Positions 23,788 through 34,243 of a DNA stretch of 64,000 nt are shown here, in pieces. Below the pieces are notes generated by a model that saw nothing but the letters and a program-made list of their open reading frames with translations, had not been told where the DNA came from and did no database searches. The stretch lies in the NCBI RefSeq assembly GCF_030247185.1, contig NC_080572.1, forward strand, positions 215,975,435 through 216,039,434, given 5' to 3'. The DNA comes from Malaya genurostris. Taxonomy: Eukaryota; Arthropoda; Insecta; Diptera; Culicidae. How positions within the stretch are numbered: position 1 is the stretch's first letter; each line of letters begins with the position of its first letter. A program made the position numbers and the translations under genes.

Positions 23788-26700
23788 AAGGCCGCCGATT
23801 GCAGTCAACAAAACCTTCAACTGTGTTTGTTCCGTACTGTTCTGAAGTTAGCGAACTGAAACTAAAGTTGGAAGGCGATGATAGACCGTTTGTTGAAATT
23901 GGAGTTATGGGAGTAGAAATAATAGGCTTGTTGGACAGTGGAGCCCAAGTATCGATTTTAGGAACCGGAAGCGAGAACTTAGTCAAGAGACTAAAGTTAA
24001 AAATGTACCGTACCAAAACTAAACTTTCGACTGCTGGGGGTGACAGATTGGAAGTAACAGGCTATGTAAACTTGCCAATCACGTTCAATGGGCAGACCAA
24101 AATTCTTACTACCCTTGTAGCACCTTCAATGAAACGGAGATTGATATTGGGCATTAATTTCTGGCGGTTATTCAAAATAGAACCCACGATCACAGGACCG
24201 CCAGGACGAGTAGTTGATGCATTAGAGATAGAAATCGCAGAAATGGAAGGAAATGACCGTCTAACTTTGGAACAAAGGAGCCAGCTTGATGAAGTGAAAA
24301 AGCAATTTAAGGTTTTCGAAGAGGGAAAAAGACTTGATACCACACCGCTAATTTCGCATTCAATAGAATTCACCGAAAATTATCAGAATGCTGATCCGGT
24401 TAGGCTAAATCCTTACCCGTGGTCACCGGAAGTTCAGAAAACCGTTAATGAAGAGCTCGATAAATGGGTCGAATCTGGAGTGGTGGAACGATCCAACAGT
24501 GACTGGGCATTGCTGATTGTACCAGTTATGAAAAAAACCGTTAACGAAGACGGAGGAGAAAATATTAAGGTTCGAATGTGCCTAGACGCCAGAAAATTGA
24601 ACGATAGGACACGGAAGGATGCTTACCCATTGCCACACCAGGATAGAATTCTAGGCAGATTGGGACCGGCCAAATTTCTGACCACCATCGATTTATCGAA
24701 AGCTTTCTGGCAGATACCGTTGGATCCTGCTTCGAGAAAGTACACAGCCTTCCGAGTTTTTGGTCGGGGATTGTTTCAATTTACTCGGTTGCCTTTCGGA
24801 CTGGTCAACAGTCCAGCGACTTTGTCGAGACTTATGGATCAAGTTCTCGGTTACGGCGAATTGGAGCCAAACGTGTTTGTGTATCTCGATGATATTGTGA
24901 TCGCGAGCAACACGTTTGAAGAGCACCTAGAAGGTATGAAAGAAGTAGCCAATCGACTAAATTCTGCCAACCTTTCAATAAACATTGAAAAATCGAGATT
25001 TTGTGTCTCCGAGCTTCCGTATCTCGGATTCATTCTTTCTGAGGGTGGAGTGAGACCAAACCCCGACAAAGTGGAAGCGATTGTCAACTTTGAACGACCT
25101 TCTTCTGTGCGTTCATTGAGACGTTTCTTAGGTATGGTAAATTATTACCGCAGGTTCATAGAAAATTTCAGTGAATTAACGACACCTTTGACAGACCTTT
25201 TGAAAGGCAAACCGAAGGTCGTATCGTGGAGCGAGGATGCGGAGAATGCATTCAATGTACTGAAGGAGAAACTAATAACCGCACCTATTCTAGCCAACCC
25301 ACAGTTTGATCGTCCTTTCAAAATTCAAACGGATGCCAGCGACATCGCTATAGCCGGAATTTTGACGCGAGAGGACGAAGGAAAAGAGCACGTGGTGGCA
25401 TATTTCTCAAGAAAGTTGACGACTCCTCAACGGTCATGGAAAGCCGCAGAAAAAGAAGGTTTAGCGGCGCTGGAGGCTATTGAGAAGTTTCGTCCATACG
25501 TCGAGGGTGCAAGATTCACCTTAGTTACGGACTCATCCGCATTATCATTCATAATGAACACTAAGTGGAAACCGTCGTCTAAACTCAGTCGATGGAGCAT
25601 TCTTCTGCAGCAGCATGACATGCAAGTCCAGCATCGGAAGGGGTCTGAAAATGTGGTCGCAGATGCCCTGTCCAGAGCCATGGAGTCGATGGAAGTTTCC
25701 GTGGAGAACGATTGGTACTCGAAACTTTTTCGAAAGGTTCAAGAGAATCCGGAAAGTTTCGCAGATTTCAAGATCGAAGAGAACAAATTGTACAAGTTTG
25801 TATCGGTAGCGTCAGATATGCTAGACTACCGGTATGAATGGAAGCTGTGTTTGCCGGAAAGCATGCGAAGGTCTGTACTAAAGGAGGAGCATGATGATAG
25901 TTTGCACCCCGGATATGAGAAAACATTACAGCGACTTAAAATTCGGTATTACTGGCCAAAGATGGCGATAGAAGCCAAACGATACATTCAGGCTTGTGAC
26001 GTGTGCAAGCAATGTAAGCCCTCGGTGGCACCGTTAGTTGCACCGATGGGAAAGCAGAAGCTTACTGATCGACCTTTCCAAATTTTAGCGTTGGATTTTA
26101 TCCAAAATCTTCCTAGGAGTCGGAATGGGAATTGCCATTTATTAGTGTTAATGGATATATTCTCTAAATGGTCAATGCTCATTCCGGTCAAAAGGATTGA
26201 AGCTAAGTCCGTATGTAGAATGGTGGAGGATCAGTGGATTAGACGCTACGGAACGCCAGAGGTAGTGATAAGCGATAACGCCACCACCTTTATGGGCAAA
26301 GAGTTCCAGAATCTATTGAAGCTGCGCGGAATACAGCACTGGCCCAATGCAAGGCATCATAGCCAGGCGAATCCGGTTGAACGAATTAACCGAACGATAA
26401 ATGCTTGCTTGAGGACATATATGCAACCAGACCAACGAGTTTGGGATACACGGGTTGCTGAAGTCGAAGAAATGCTCAACACAACGGTGCACTCGTCAAC
26501 AGGGTATACGCCGTATCGCATTTTGTATGGACATGAAAAAGTTGTCAAAGGAGAAGAGCATCGTTTGGAAAGAGATGAAGGGGAATTATCGATGGAAAGA
26601 AGAGATGAGTACAGAAGGGAAATTGGTGGAAAAATGCTTGAAAAAGTTAAACAGAACTTAGAGAAAAGTAACGAGAAGCACAGAAGAGTGTATAATCTTA

Positions 26701-26915
26701 GACACCGTCAATTTTCGCCAACTTACCAAGTAGGGCAGAAAGTCTACAAGCGGAATTTCCGCCAATCATCAGCAACTGACCACTACAATGCGAAGTATGG
26801 ACCACTTTTCACTCCATGTAGAATAGTTGCAAAGCGTGGCAGTAGCTCCCACAAACACCTTGGGATATTTTCTGCTAAGGACATCCGACCAAGTCATGAA
26901 TTTCTGCCGAACTAA
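23748..26915 (+). CDS. pol: Pol polyprotein: protease, RT, RNase H, integrase
   Basis: 1055 codons open in the -1 frame relative to gag, overlapping it by 40 bases. It is probably made as a Gag-Pol fusion, not from the ATG at 23748. Domains by residue: aspartic protease DSGA at 63-66; reverse transcriptase about 210-440 with YLDD at 379-382; RNase H about 525-645 with TDAS, TDSS and ADALSR; integrase zinc finger H715, H720, C750, C753. The integrase core triad is D783, D843, E878, with 34 residues between the last two. A GPY/F-like KYGPLF lies near 1017-1022. No chromodomain and no env. All visible catalytic residues are intact. Confidence 0.95.
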   Translation: MSILRKKRTQFGVEGRRLQSTKPSTVFVPYCSEVSELKLKLEGDDRPFVEIGVMGVEIIGLLDSGAQVSILGTGSENLVKRLKLKMYRTKTKLSTAGGDRLEVTGYVNLPITFNGQTKILTTLVAPSMKRRLILGINFWRLFKIEPTITGPPGRVVDALEIEIAEMEGNDRLTLEQRSQLDEVKKQFKVFEEGKRLDTTPLISHSIEFTENYQNADPVRLNPYPWSPEVQKTVNEELDKWVESGVVERSNSDWALLIVPVMKKTVNEDGGENIKVRMCLDARKLNDRTRKDAYPLPHQDRILGRLGPAKFLTTIDLSKAFWQIPLDPASRKYTAFRVFGRGLFQFTRLPFGLVNSPATLSRLMDQVLGYGELEPNVFVYLDDIVIASNTFEEHLEGMKEVANRLNSANLSINIEKSRFCVSELPYLGFILSEGGVRPNPDKVEAIVNFERPSSVRSLRRFLGMVNYYRRFIENFSELTTPLTDLLKGKPKVVSWSEDAENAFNVLKEKLITAPILANPQFDRPFKIQTDASDIAIAGILTREDEGKEHVVAYFSRKLTTPQRSWKAAEKEGLAALEAIEKFRPYVEGARFTLVTDSSALSFIMNTKWKPSSKLSRWSILLQQHDMQVQHRKGSENVVADALSRAMESMEVSVENDWYSKLFRKVQENPESFADFKIEENKLYKFVSVASDMLDYRYEWKLCLPESMRRSVLKEEHDDSLHPGYEKTLQRLKIRYYWPKMAIEAKRYIQACDVCKQCKPSVAPLVAPMGKQKLTDRPFQILALDFIQNLPRSRNGNCHLLVLMDIFSKWSMLIPVKRIEAKSVCRMVEDQWIRRYGTPEVVISDNATTFMGKEFQNLLKLRGIQHWPNARHHSQANPVERINRTINACLRTYMQPDQRVWDTRVAEVEEMLNTTVHSSTGYTPYRILYGHEKVVKGEEHRLERDEGELSMERRDEYRREIGGKMLEKVKQNLEKSNEKHRRVYNLRHRQFSPTYQVGQKVYKRNFRQSSATDHYNAKYGPLFTPCRIVAKRGSSSHKHLGIFSAKDIRPSHEFLPN
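23763..23806 (+). promoter_or_regulatory. Programmed -1 frameshift site, A AAA AAC
   Basis: In the gag frame the heptamer A AAA AAC occupies 23763-23769, the canonical X XXY YYZ arrangement, 15 bases before the gag stop (23785-23787). Slipping back one base enters the pol frame exactly. A possible stimulatory stem pairs 23774-23782 with 23795-23802 (8 pairs, one bulge) around a 12-base loop, with a possible 3-bp extension (23771-23773 with 23804-23806) across a bulged A. The heptamer is seen directly; the structure is hand-drawn. Confidence 0.85.
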
Positions 26916-27997
26916 AAATAAGCCATATATCCATATACTCATATATATATTCAAAAAAAAAAATAATAATAAATAAACAGAGATATCCTTGTCATAAGAG
27001 GACCCTGAATGTGGTCGTCGTTGGACATACAATACTATGTATCACATTTCAGGAATTAGCATCGCATCAAAATAGCACGTGACATAACGCAGCAGTTCAT
27101 CATATCACTCTCAAGTAGGTTCATTCACGAGGGTGGTGAATATCTCTGGCTGCCGATCTTATCCGTCATATTTAGCTTTGGTTTGATGTAATTGCTGAAA
27201 AGAGACAACGAGACATTGAATGTAGTCTAATTTATAAGTGACGTCACAAAAACATAGAATGTTGAAGGATGAGTAGACATCCGATGATAGCTTTTGTTAG
27301 TGCACGAACAGAAGCGAATTAGATAAATTAGGTCGAAGATACTAGGAGAATCTTGATCAATACTTACCCAAATTAGAGTCAGATAAGATTTAGCCTCCTG
27401 AAACTTACATGTTTCTGGAGTTGTTCCTAATTACCCAGGTGGCCAACTGGGGGAACGAATCCTGAAATAAAAAGTTTCAATCAGCCCAACAAATTAGGAT
27501 ACAGAAATATTTTTACTTATCTTGTATTCCACTTGATTCATCGCTTCCAATAATTTACACAGTTTTTATATTTTTGTTCCGTGAACAAACGCCATTGTGA
27601 TCTCGCCTGATGAATCACGTTACTAAACCACATACGATCAAGATTGTAGGTAGACTGAATTGATTATTCTTGTCATCGACGGTATTGCCCGATAAGAGAA
27701 TCGATCAAATAATAAATCACAGTAGTAGAATCTCACCACTGGTGTTCAAGGTGATGTATAAGCACAGGATTAAAATCACATGTGATCAATTATGGCAAAT
27801 TTTATTTGAAATCTAGCTTTTAGTTACGCATGATTTTAAAGTGTTGTACGTTCACTCAGACTTGTTTGAATTTTTTAACTGCTACGCGTAATAAAAAAAA
27901 ACTCATTGTTGATTATGAAAATACCTTACATGTTCTTAAAAGCAATAGTGTTTTAAAGGAAATAAAAATAAATGCTTCACATTTATTTTATTGTTGT
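26916..27997 (+). other. Retrotransposon 3' non-coding region
   Basis: About 1.1 kb between the pol stop and the polypurine tract. No env-like frame, signal peptide or membrane span is visible. Some CA-rich and AATAAA-containing stretches occur. It could hold a decayed third gene or cis-acting sequence. Confidence 0.6.
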
Positions 27998-28007
27998 GGG
28001 GGGATAG
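27998..28007 (+). other. Polypurine tract
   Basis: GGGGGGATAG abuts the right LTR start. It matches the position and purine bias of the plus-strand primer in LTR elements, with one T interruption. This fixes the LTR 5' boundary at TGTAAC. Confidence 0.75.
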
Positions 28008-29162
28008 TGTAACCGTTTGTTACAAAGTCCTCTGATTATTTTTAGTATATGTTTAAATGTTATTTGTACTGTCACGTTTCTAAATGTTAATACACGGGTT
28101 TATTGTTAGTAGGGTTAGTCAAATAAAAATGTTTAAAAATTGTTAGATTATATGTTAATTGTAAAACTAGGATTAGTAGGGTTAAATAAATAAAAACACA
28201 CAATTGTCAAAACACTAAAACAACACAGTGGGTACAAATGAACACCGAAGCGTATAACAGAAAATGCAAGGTGGCGGAAAGCTGTTCTACGGCTGATGAA
28301 GTACGATTGCGCGGCACACTAATTGTTCGCGCCTGGAAGGAGGTAAAAACAACCGCCAAATTTCAGTGAATAGGAAGGAGAAGAGCAATCGAACCCAGAG
28401 CAAAGGTTCAGAATTAATCTGGCGTTCGTGTGCTGAGGTTCAGTAGAGCAGTGAATAGTTTGAAGATTGTGGTATTTTATAGAAATTATGAGGTGTGATA
28501 ATAATTCGTTCAGGTAATTATATAGAGCTTACGCAAACTGAACAGAAGCCAATTGTGCCAGTCCGGGTAAAACTAATACCCGTATTCCATATACCCTCAC
28601 AGGACTTTTTGGTATATTTATTGATCGCCTTGGACTGAAGGAAAATCTTCCCAAGGTAGCACACGATTCGGCCTAGTGAGCCCTGGATGCTCACTACGTC
28701 TAACCCGTCAAAGACCAGCAATTGTTCTCTGGCCTTGGGCCATAACTGCAAAGGAGAACATACCCCTCTCGGCACGGTCACTCCGGTATCGTCCTGGGCC
28801 TGTCGATCTCCGTCAAAGAGGGAAGACGCCAGTACTAGCCGTAACTTCAACCTAGAACCCACCAATTTCGACCAACCGGAATTCTACGCCAGCCATAGTT
28901 CCCGTACAACCGCACCGTCTGTAGCAGCCACGCGAGCGCTCGCCGGACCATCCCAATTCACCTAACAACAGCATTGGTACGTACCAGGAAAACCCCACAG
29001 CACTCACATACACTCACACTTACAGATTGAAAAAAATAAATAAAATAAAGTAAATCCAATAAATCCGTTTTGTTAGTCCAAATACATTTCATTTTTAATT
29101 CACAACCCATATTCAGACAGGTGACAGTACCCTACAATAGTTGTTCGCGAAGCCCCTCCGAG
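28008..29162 (+). repeat. Right LTR (1155 bp)
   Basis: Same length as the left repeat, with five substitutions (for example TACACGG for TACAAGG near 28094, and GACCAGCAA for GACCAGCGA near 28719). Preceded directly by a purine-rich tract. The sequence beyond 29162 differs from the element's own leader apart from a weak resemblance over about ten bases (CAGTAG). Confidence 0.93.
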
Positions 29163-29391
29163 TACCCAGTAGTAAGCCGACCCTGAGATCCAGCTCGAGG
29201 GGTCTCTTGCTATTGAGCTTTTCCGGGATACACAGTAGAATAGTTACAAAGCTTCCGTTTGTCGTCATGGAGCTAGAACTATGTGGATCAAACTCATGGT
29301 CGTAATACATTGACTGGCCTGATAAATAGCTACCAATATTCTTAGAGGCCTCAGCTGATAAATCTACTCTTGAAGTATCATATATATACAC
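29163..29391 (-). other. Unrecognised open frame adjoining the right LTR
   Basis: A minus-strand frame of 92 codons (29113-29391) runs from host flank into the LTR. The flank part has a protein-like composition with few low-complexity residues, but no family is recognised and no convincing splice sites were found. It could be an exon fragment cut by the insertion, or chance. Confidence 0.2.
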
Positions 29392-31370
29392 AAGGAAAAC
29401 AAACCATACAAACGCTCACACACACAATGATTTGTAATTAATAAGCGACGGTTTTTTTCGAAGTCAACCGTGAAACCGGTGAATCTTACCTATTAGTTTG
29501 AGTCAGTGCAGGGCGCCATTGATTCAGACCATAGCAGACCACCTGAAACCATAATTACACGATCCACCAATTTCGCTCAAGACGGTGAAGCTTGTATAAC
29601 TCGGTTCCACTCAACCTCATAAGCTGATTGTGCAAAGAGGATATTGCATATATGATCTTAGGGCACACATATCGGAGGAACAGGGTCACTTTTTTTCACA
29701 ATCTGCACGACTCGAAAACTTTTTATGCTGTCTGCATTCGTACCATTAGTAGCAATTAATAACGACTTTCCTTCCTGGCTCGGTTTTATTTGTTTCGAAA
29801 AAAAAAAGCTGAACTCGAACGAACAGCCGTTCGTTCAACTGAAGTCAAATGAACTTCCCAAAGGTCATGCCTAATCAAACTAATTCGCTGGACAAAGGTC
29901 CACCATCGAGCGTAAATTCACTCGGGCGGGCCACTCGATGTGCATTGCCTCGAGCTGGCCCAGTCAAGTGCATTCGATCCAATTCGCAACATGGAACAGA
30001 AAGACAATTTAGTGCCATAATTTTGATGTCCCGCCGTGCTGACCGACATACTTGTTAAACGTTGTTCGCTGGGTGGCTCGATTTAGTTGTACGTAGTCCT
30101 AGCAAAATCATTTAATTTCAAATATGTGTAAATATGTGGATGTAATTATTTAACTTCCTCGTTCGACATATGATGTCTCTTTTGAAAAAAAAAAAGTATT
30201 TAAAATGGTTAGATAAGAACCTGATTAGGAAGAATTTTTCTACTAATCAAATTCTATTCTGCAAATTAAGAAATTTGGAATTTATAATAGTATTTCCATT
30301 TTACCCGAACTGATAACCACCCTAATTGTGTGAATGCTTTTAGTCCATCGCCTTCTCCGGTTTGTTGGCGCAGTCCAGTTCTGCAACGTTGCACATCACG
30401 TTTTCGGCGAGGGGTCGACAATGATTTGGCATACAATGGATCCCAGCTGCATACGGAGACGAAACACGACTTCGGCGGTTGGTCGGTGTGAACTTTGCGG
30501 ACACAACTGGAACAGGTTTCTTTTCCAGAAATCAAAAGGTCTAAAGTGAATGAATGCTCGTATTGGTATGGATGTTCGGTGTAAGATTATGCAACGGCTA
30601 GTGCAGGAAAACTAGTCGTTATTATTCAATAATTATCTGATGTGGTCGAATTAGAAAATTCGTTGATTTGCGGGTCTTCTACTTCGCACGTTCATTCTGA
30701 TTCTGAGGGATTTCATAATTAATTTTATAACCTGTATTAACCGGTCTTTCGCTACACTTCAAGTACAAGAACTTTTGACAAAAAATAAGTGGACAAAATA
30801 TCCTGTTGTACGAAAGTCGATGAGGTGAACATAAGTGACCAACCAAAATCTGAAACCTGAAATACTACTTACTGCCCTGCTTTTTTTTGTGTGCTCCGCA
30901 GAAATAGGCTACGATGCACTTTTTTGACAGGAACATACTGTGCTTTCCGACAGAGTTGAGCTTGTCAAGATCTCACCACTGGAATATGATATTTATTGCA
31001 TCACAATTCACTGTGAAAGCAATGAAGTGTTAATGATGTGACAAGATTAGATTTATGATTGGCGAGACAAACTCGAAAATGGTAGGCACTTAAGGCCCAA
31101 CGTGACGAAGGTAAGAAATACGTAAAAGGAAAAATTAGAAGATAAAAACCACACAAAATCAATCACCGGTTAGGTTGATGGTTGGAAGCAACTTCCACCG
31201 GAAGTACGGCATAAAGTATAATAATGGTTTGTCGCTGTTTGCTGCCGTCGTATTGAATTAACTTTTCGCAGTATGTAACAGCTTTCGCTTTGGTCATTCC
31301 TGAGTGTTAAGAATTAGCAGATTTTCATTGTATTGTCAGAACATGAGTTGGCTGGGTTTAGTAATAAGAC
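29392..31370. other. No recognisable gene
   Basis: Mixed-composition DNA. 30300-30540 is less AT-rich with an open minus-strand frame of 89 codons (30266-30535), but no motif is recognisable. Confidence 0.35.
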
Positions 31371-31379
31371 TTTAACAAA

Positions 31380-31720
31380 TTATGACACATGATGAACCTT
31401 GCGACCTTCAGAGGGCAGTCCTAATCTACAATCCAAAAGTAGCGGTCAAGTCTATGCTTGTTAAAATCGGTTCAGCCATTTTCGAGAAAATCGAGAATAT
31501 AAAAAAGTGTTTTGTAGGTTACGTATGATATCTTATACCATGATATCTTCGAAACCGGAAGGGACAGTCATTTGAACTTGATTCATAGCTAGTGGTCTCC
31601 TAGAAAATTGAGCGGATAGACAAATATTTGAAACATGTATTGTATATTCAGGGCTTGCCATCTAGACAGGACCTATTCAAATGATAAATAACTCCACCAT
31701 TTTCAGCCGATTTTGGAGAA
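31380..31720. repeat. Relic of the A/B dispersed-repeat type
   Basis: Contains AAAATCGGTTCAGCCATTTT near 31465 followed by a GAAACCGGAAGGGACAG phrase near 31550, both recurring in repeats A and B. Ends not definable. Confidence 0.45.
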
Positions 31721-32237
31721 TGAACAAGATTTATTTAGGCCGTTTACTCAAAATACAATATCGACCGCCTCATTTAAACACACAAAAGTGGCCCACTTTG
31801 GGGCAGTTTTCATTGTATTTGACAACATTCCGTGTGTAATATCAGCAATTTCCATTGGAATATTACCTTCTAGTTCATCAAAATCCGAACAGAAAAAAAA
31901 TGGAGTAGGTAATGCCAGAGACATAACCGCAAAATTGACGTAGGACTGTATTCGAGATGTGTATAGATATTAATTGATGATGGTTCAAGATTTTGTAACG
32001 TTTACGTAATAAACGGGATATTAACAACAATTTTACATCTTCTTCCATTCGTTTTGTGAAAGAGTTAGAGAAAACACTAAAACAGAGAATAAGTTATCAA
32101 GAAATCAAATCTGGAGTAACTTCGTTACACTTCCGTGTTGTGAAATTTTGAAAATATATCCGAGTGAGCATACTAAAGAAAGACGTAGTCCTACGTCAAA
32201 AATTCCTGTGGAAAGCGCAGAATGTCTCCCATCCCAT
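31721..32237. other. No recognisable gene
   Basis: AT-rich. A 76-codon + frame at 31713-31943 has no recognisable content. Confidence 0.35.
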
Positions 32238-32912
32238 TTCAATAATTCAATGTTTGAAGATGGTTTCATGCAAATGTTGGTCGCGGCTCCGCTTTAGATG
32301 ACCCATGCGTAAGGTCCCATTTCGGCACACTCTCTCCGGTACTTCACGAACAAATGCTTTAATATTAGCTTCCAGTTGCTGGTTTATCTTTGTAGACATG
32401 AGCCTTAACATGGCCCTACAAGAAATAGTCCCTAGGTGTTAAATCACACGATCTAGACGGCCAATTGACGGACCCAAAACGTGTGATAAACTGTTCACTG
32501 AGGTCATTGGTTTTTGGTCATTGTTTCGCGTGCTGTGTGGGATGTGGCACCGTCTTGTTGAAACCACAAGTCAGAAATGTCCAATTCTTACATTTTGGAC
32601 AAAAGAAAATCACGGTAGCGCTCGCTATTTAAAGTAAAGTTGCGCCCATCGTCGCCTTTTAAAAAGTACGGCCACCGATGATGCCACCGGCCCATAATTC
32701 ACACCAAACAGTGACAGAGTTTTTTGAAATGCATTGGTAGTTGCGGCAATTTTGCTTGTCGACGTGGCCATTCAACCAGAAATGAGCCTCGTCGCTGAAC
32801 ACATTTTTCATAGACCAAACTGAACAGGTATGACAATGACACAATACACGATTCACGCGTGATCTGTCAGAAACAGTGTTGCCAAAAAGATACCAGCGAA
32901 AAATCACCCTTT
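32238..32912 (-). pseudogene. Diverged DDxD Tc1/mariner-like relic
   Basis: On the minus strand, NVFSDEAHFWLNGHVDKQNC (about 32815-32755) gives the first catalytic D region and WFQQDGATSH-like sequence lies near 32570-32540. RSCDLTPRDYFL gives the third D near 32455-32420, and a C-terminal HGSSKAEPRPTF segment lies near 32300. The right end AAAAATCACCCTT (32899-32911) matches the terminal repeat of the 925-bp family. No left terminus is recognisable, and stops and indels abound. It is a more distant cousin of the 16623-17547 element. Confidence 0.75.
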
Positions 32913-33104
32913 AGAACGGAAGCGTATACCAATTTTTAATTTGACAGTAGAAATGGTCGAATAAATAACCCTGAAACGACTGACTGTGGATACGTTTGTT
33001 TCAGTTTCAGTTCAATTATAGATCTATCCAGTGCGGTTTTTGTAGGAGCACGCAGTGCCCTGCAAGAAAATTTCGAAAACTCATTCATACATTTATAGCA
33101 ATTT

Positions 33105-34243
33105 ATTTTTTGCCTTTCTCATATAGAAAGGTTATGCAATCACTTGAAAAACCGACTAGTGAAAATATACTAGTGTCATATACCATTCAACACAGTTCAT
33201 CGTGGGTGTGTGTGTGTGGAGGGCCAAATACCATATACCATTCGACTCAGTTCATCGATCTGAGCAATGTCTGTGTGTGTGTCAAATAATCTCACTAGGT
33301 TTTCTCGAAGATGGCTGAACCGATTTTGACAATTCAAATGAAAGGTCTCGTGGTCCCATACGGAATTCCTGAATTTCATCCGACTTCCGGTTCCGGAGTT
33401 ATAGGGTAAAGTGTGTTCAATATTGTACACCATCACTTAAACTGGTGGAACAAAAAACGTAAAAAATGTTATAAACTGGACTCTAAACCGTTATTCCCAA
33501 TCTTAGGGTTAATTGAAAGGTCTTATGGTCCTACCAAAAATTACTGCATATTTTTGGATGCAGCAAACATTTAAATCAGGGGTTCCCAAACTATTTTGGG
33601 TCAGGGACCCCTTTACTAAAATTAACTTAGGCCTCAGACCCCCATCAACATATTCCTTCGAAAATTCAATTTATTGCTTTTTTAATTTTGATGTAAAATA
33701 CTTACCAATTTCTGCGGATGGTCAAATAAACACAACTTTATAGCGTAAATATTTCAAATAACAACTTATATCAAACAATAGAGGGTCGATTTCTAGACCT
33801 CGTCGACCCCCATAGTCAATTTTTGTTTACGTCGACCCCCGCAGAAAGGATATCGACCACTTTGAGAACCCCTGATTTAAATCGTAATTAAGAGCGCGTA
33901 CTAGTAGAGTTTGTATGTCATGTTTGTTGGTGGCCGTACGAACCGACTTTGATTATTCCGGTTCCCGGGCTCCGGTGCCGGAAGTGCATATAATAGTGAA
34001 CCCACTTCGTTTTCTTAAGGATGACCTACGCAATCAAAGCACTGTTTTATTCTGTATGTTATACTAGTTAATGCACAAACAATCTCTTGGTTTCTTTAAA
34101 AAATCGAAGAAAAAATTGTTGAATAGAATACCACAATATTATTCTTTCAAAAATCGAAGAAATTTTTTTTAATAGAATACCACAATATTATACATGAGAA
34201 AGGCATCATCACACCACTAGGTGGATTAAAACAGGTTTTTATA
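33105..34243 (+). repeat. Dispersed repeat A, copy 1 (interrupted)
   Basis: Starts near TTTTTGCCTTTCTCATATAG (33108) and ends near CACTAGGTGGATTAAAACAG (34214-34233). Inside are TCCGACTTCCGGTTCCGGAG (33380), a G/T-rich microsatellite and CATATACCATTCGACTCAG-like phrases. An inverted copy lies at 36977-37957. This copy is split by the hAT MITE at 33577-33874. No coding capacity. The family resembles abundant mosquito intergenic repeats, but I cannot name it. Confidence 0.75.
33577..33874. mobile_element. hAT MITE, 298 bp
   Basis: Ends CAGGGGTTCCCAAACTATTT and the complement of CAGGGGTTCTCAAAGTGGTC. Flanked by a perfect 8-bp duplication ATTTAAAT (33569-33576 and 33875-33882). The unoccupied site, one ATTTAAAT, is present in the inverted paralogous repeat near 37276-37283. 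Internal sequence repeats short GACCCC/GTCGACCCC words. No transposase. Confidence 0.92.

Larger units (their letters stand above)
20332..29162 (+). mobile_element. Full-length Ty3/gypsy LTR retrotransposon, 8831 bp
   Basis: Two direct repeats of 1155 bp flank a gag gene and a protease-RT-RNaseH-integrase pol gene in -1 frame. The polymerase domain order is that of Ty3/gypsy. gag and pol are both open and the repeats differ at only five positions by eye, so insertion was recent and the copy may be autonomous. No env-like frame is present between pol and the right LTR. No 4-6 bp target duplication is visible (left flank ends GAAGC, right flank begins TACCC), and no TGG-type tRNA primer site follows the left LTR, so the boundaries are slightly uncertain. 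Confidence 0.95.

Noticed and set aside
26916..27997. env gene of the retrotransposon
   Set aside because: No frame longer than about 60 codons, no signal peptide or membrane span.
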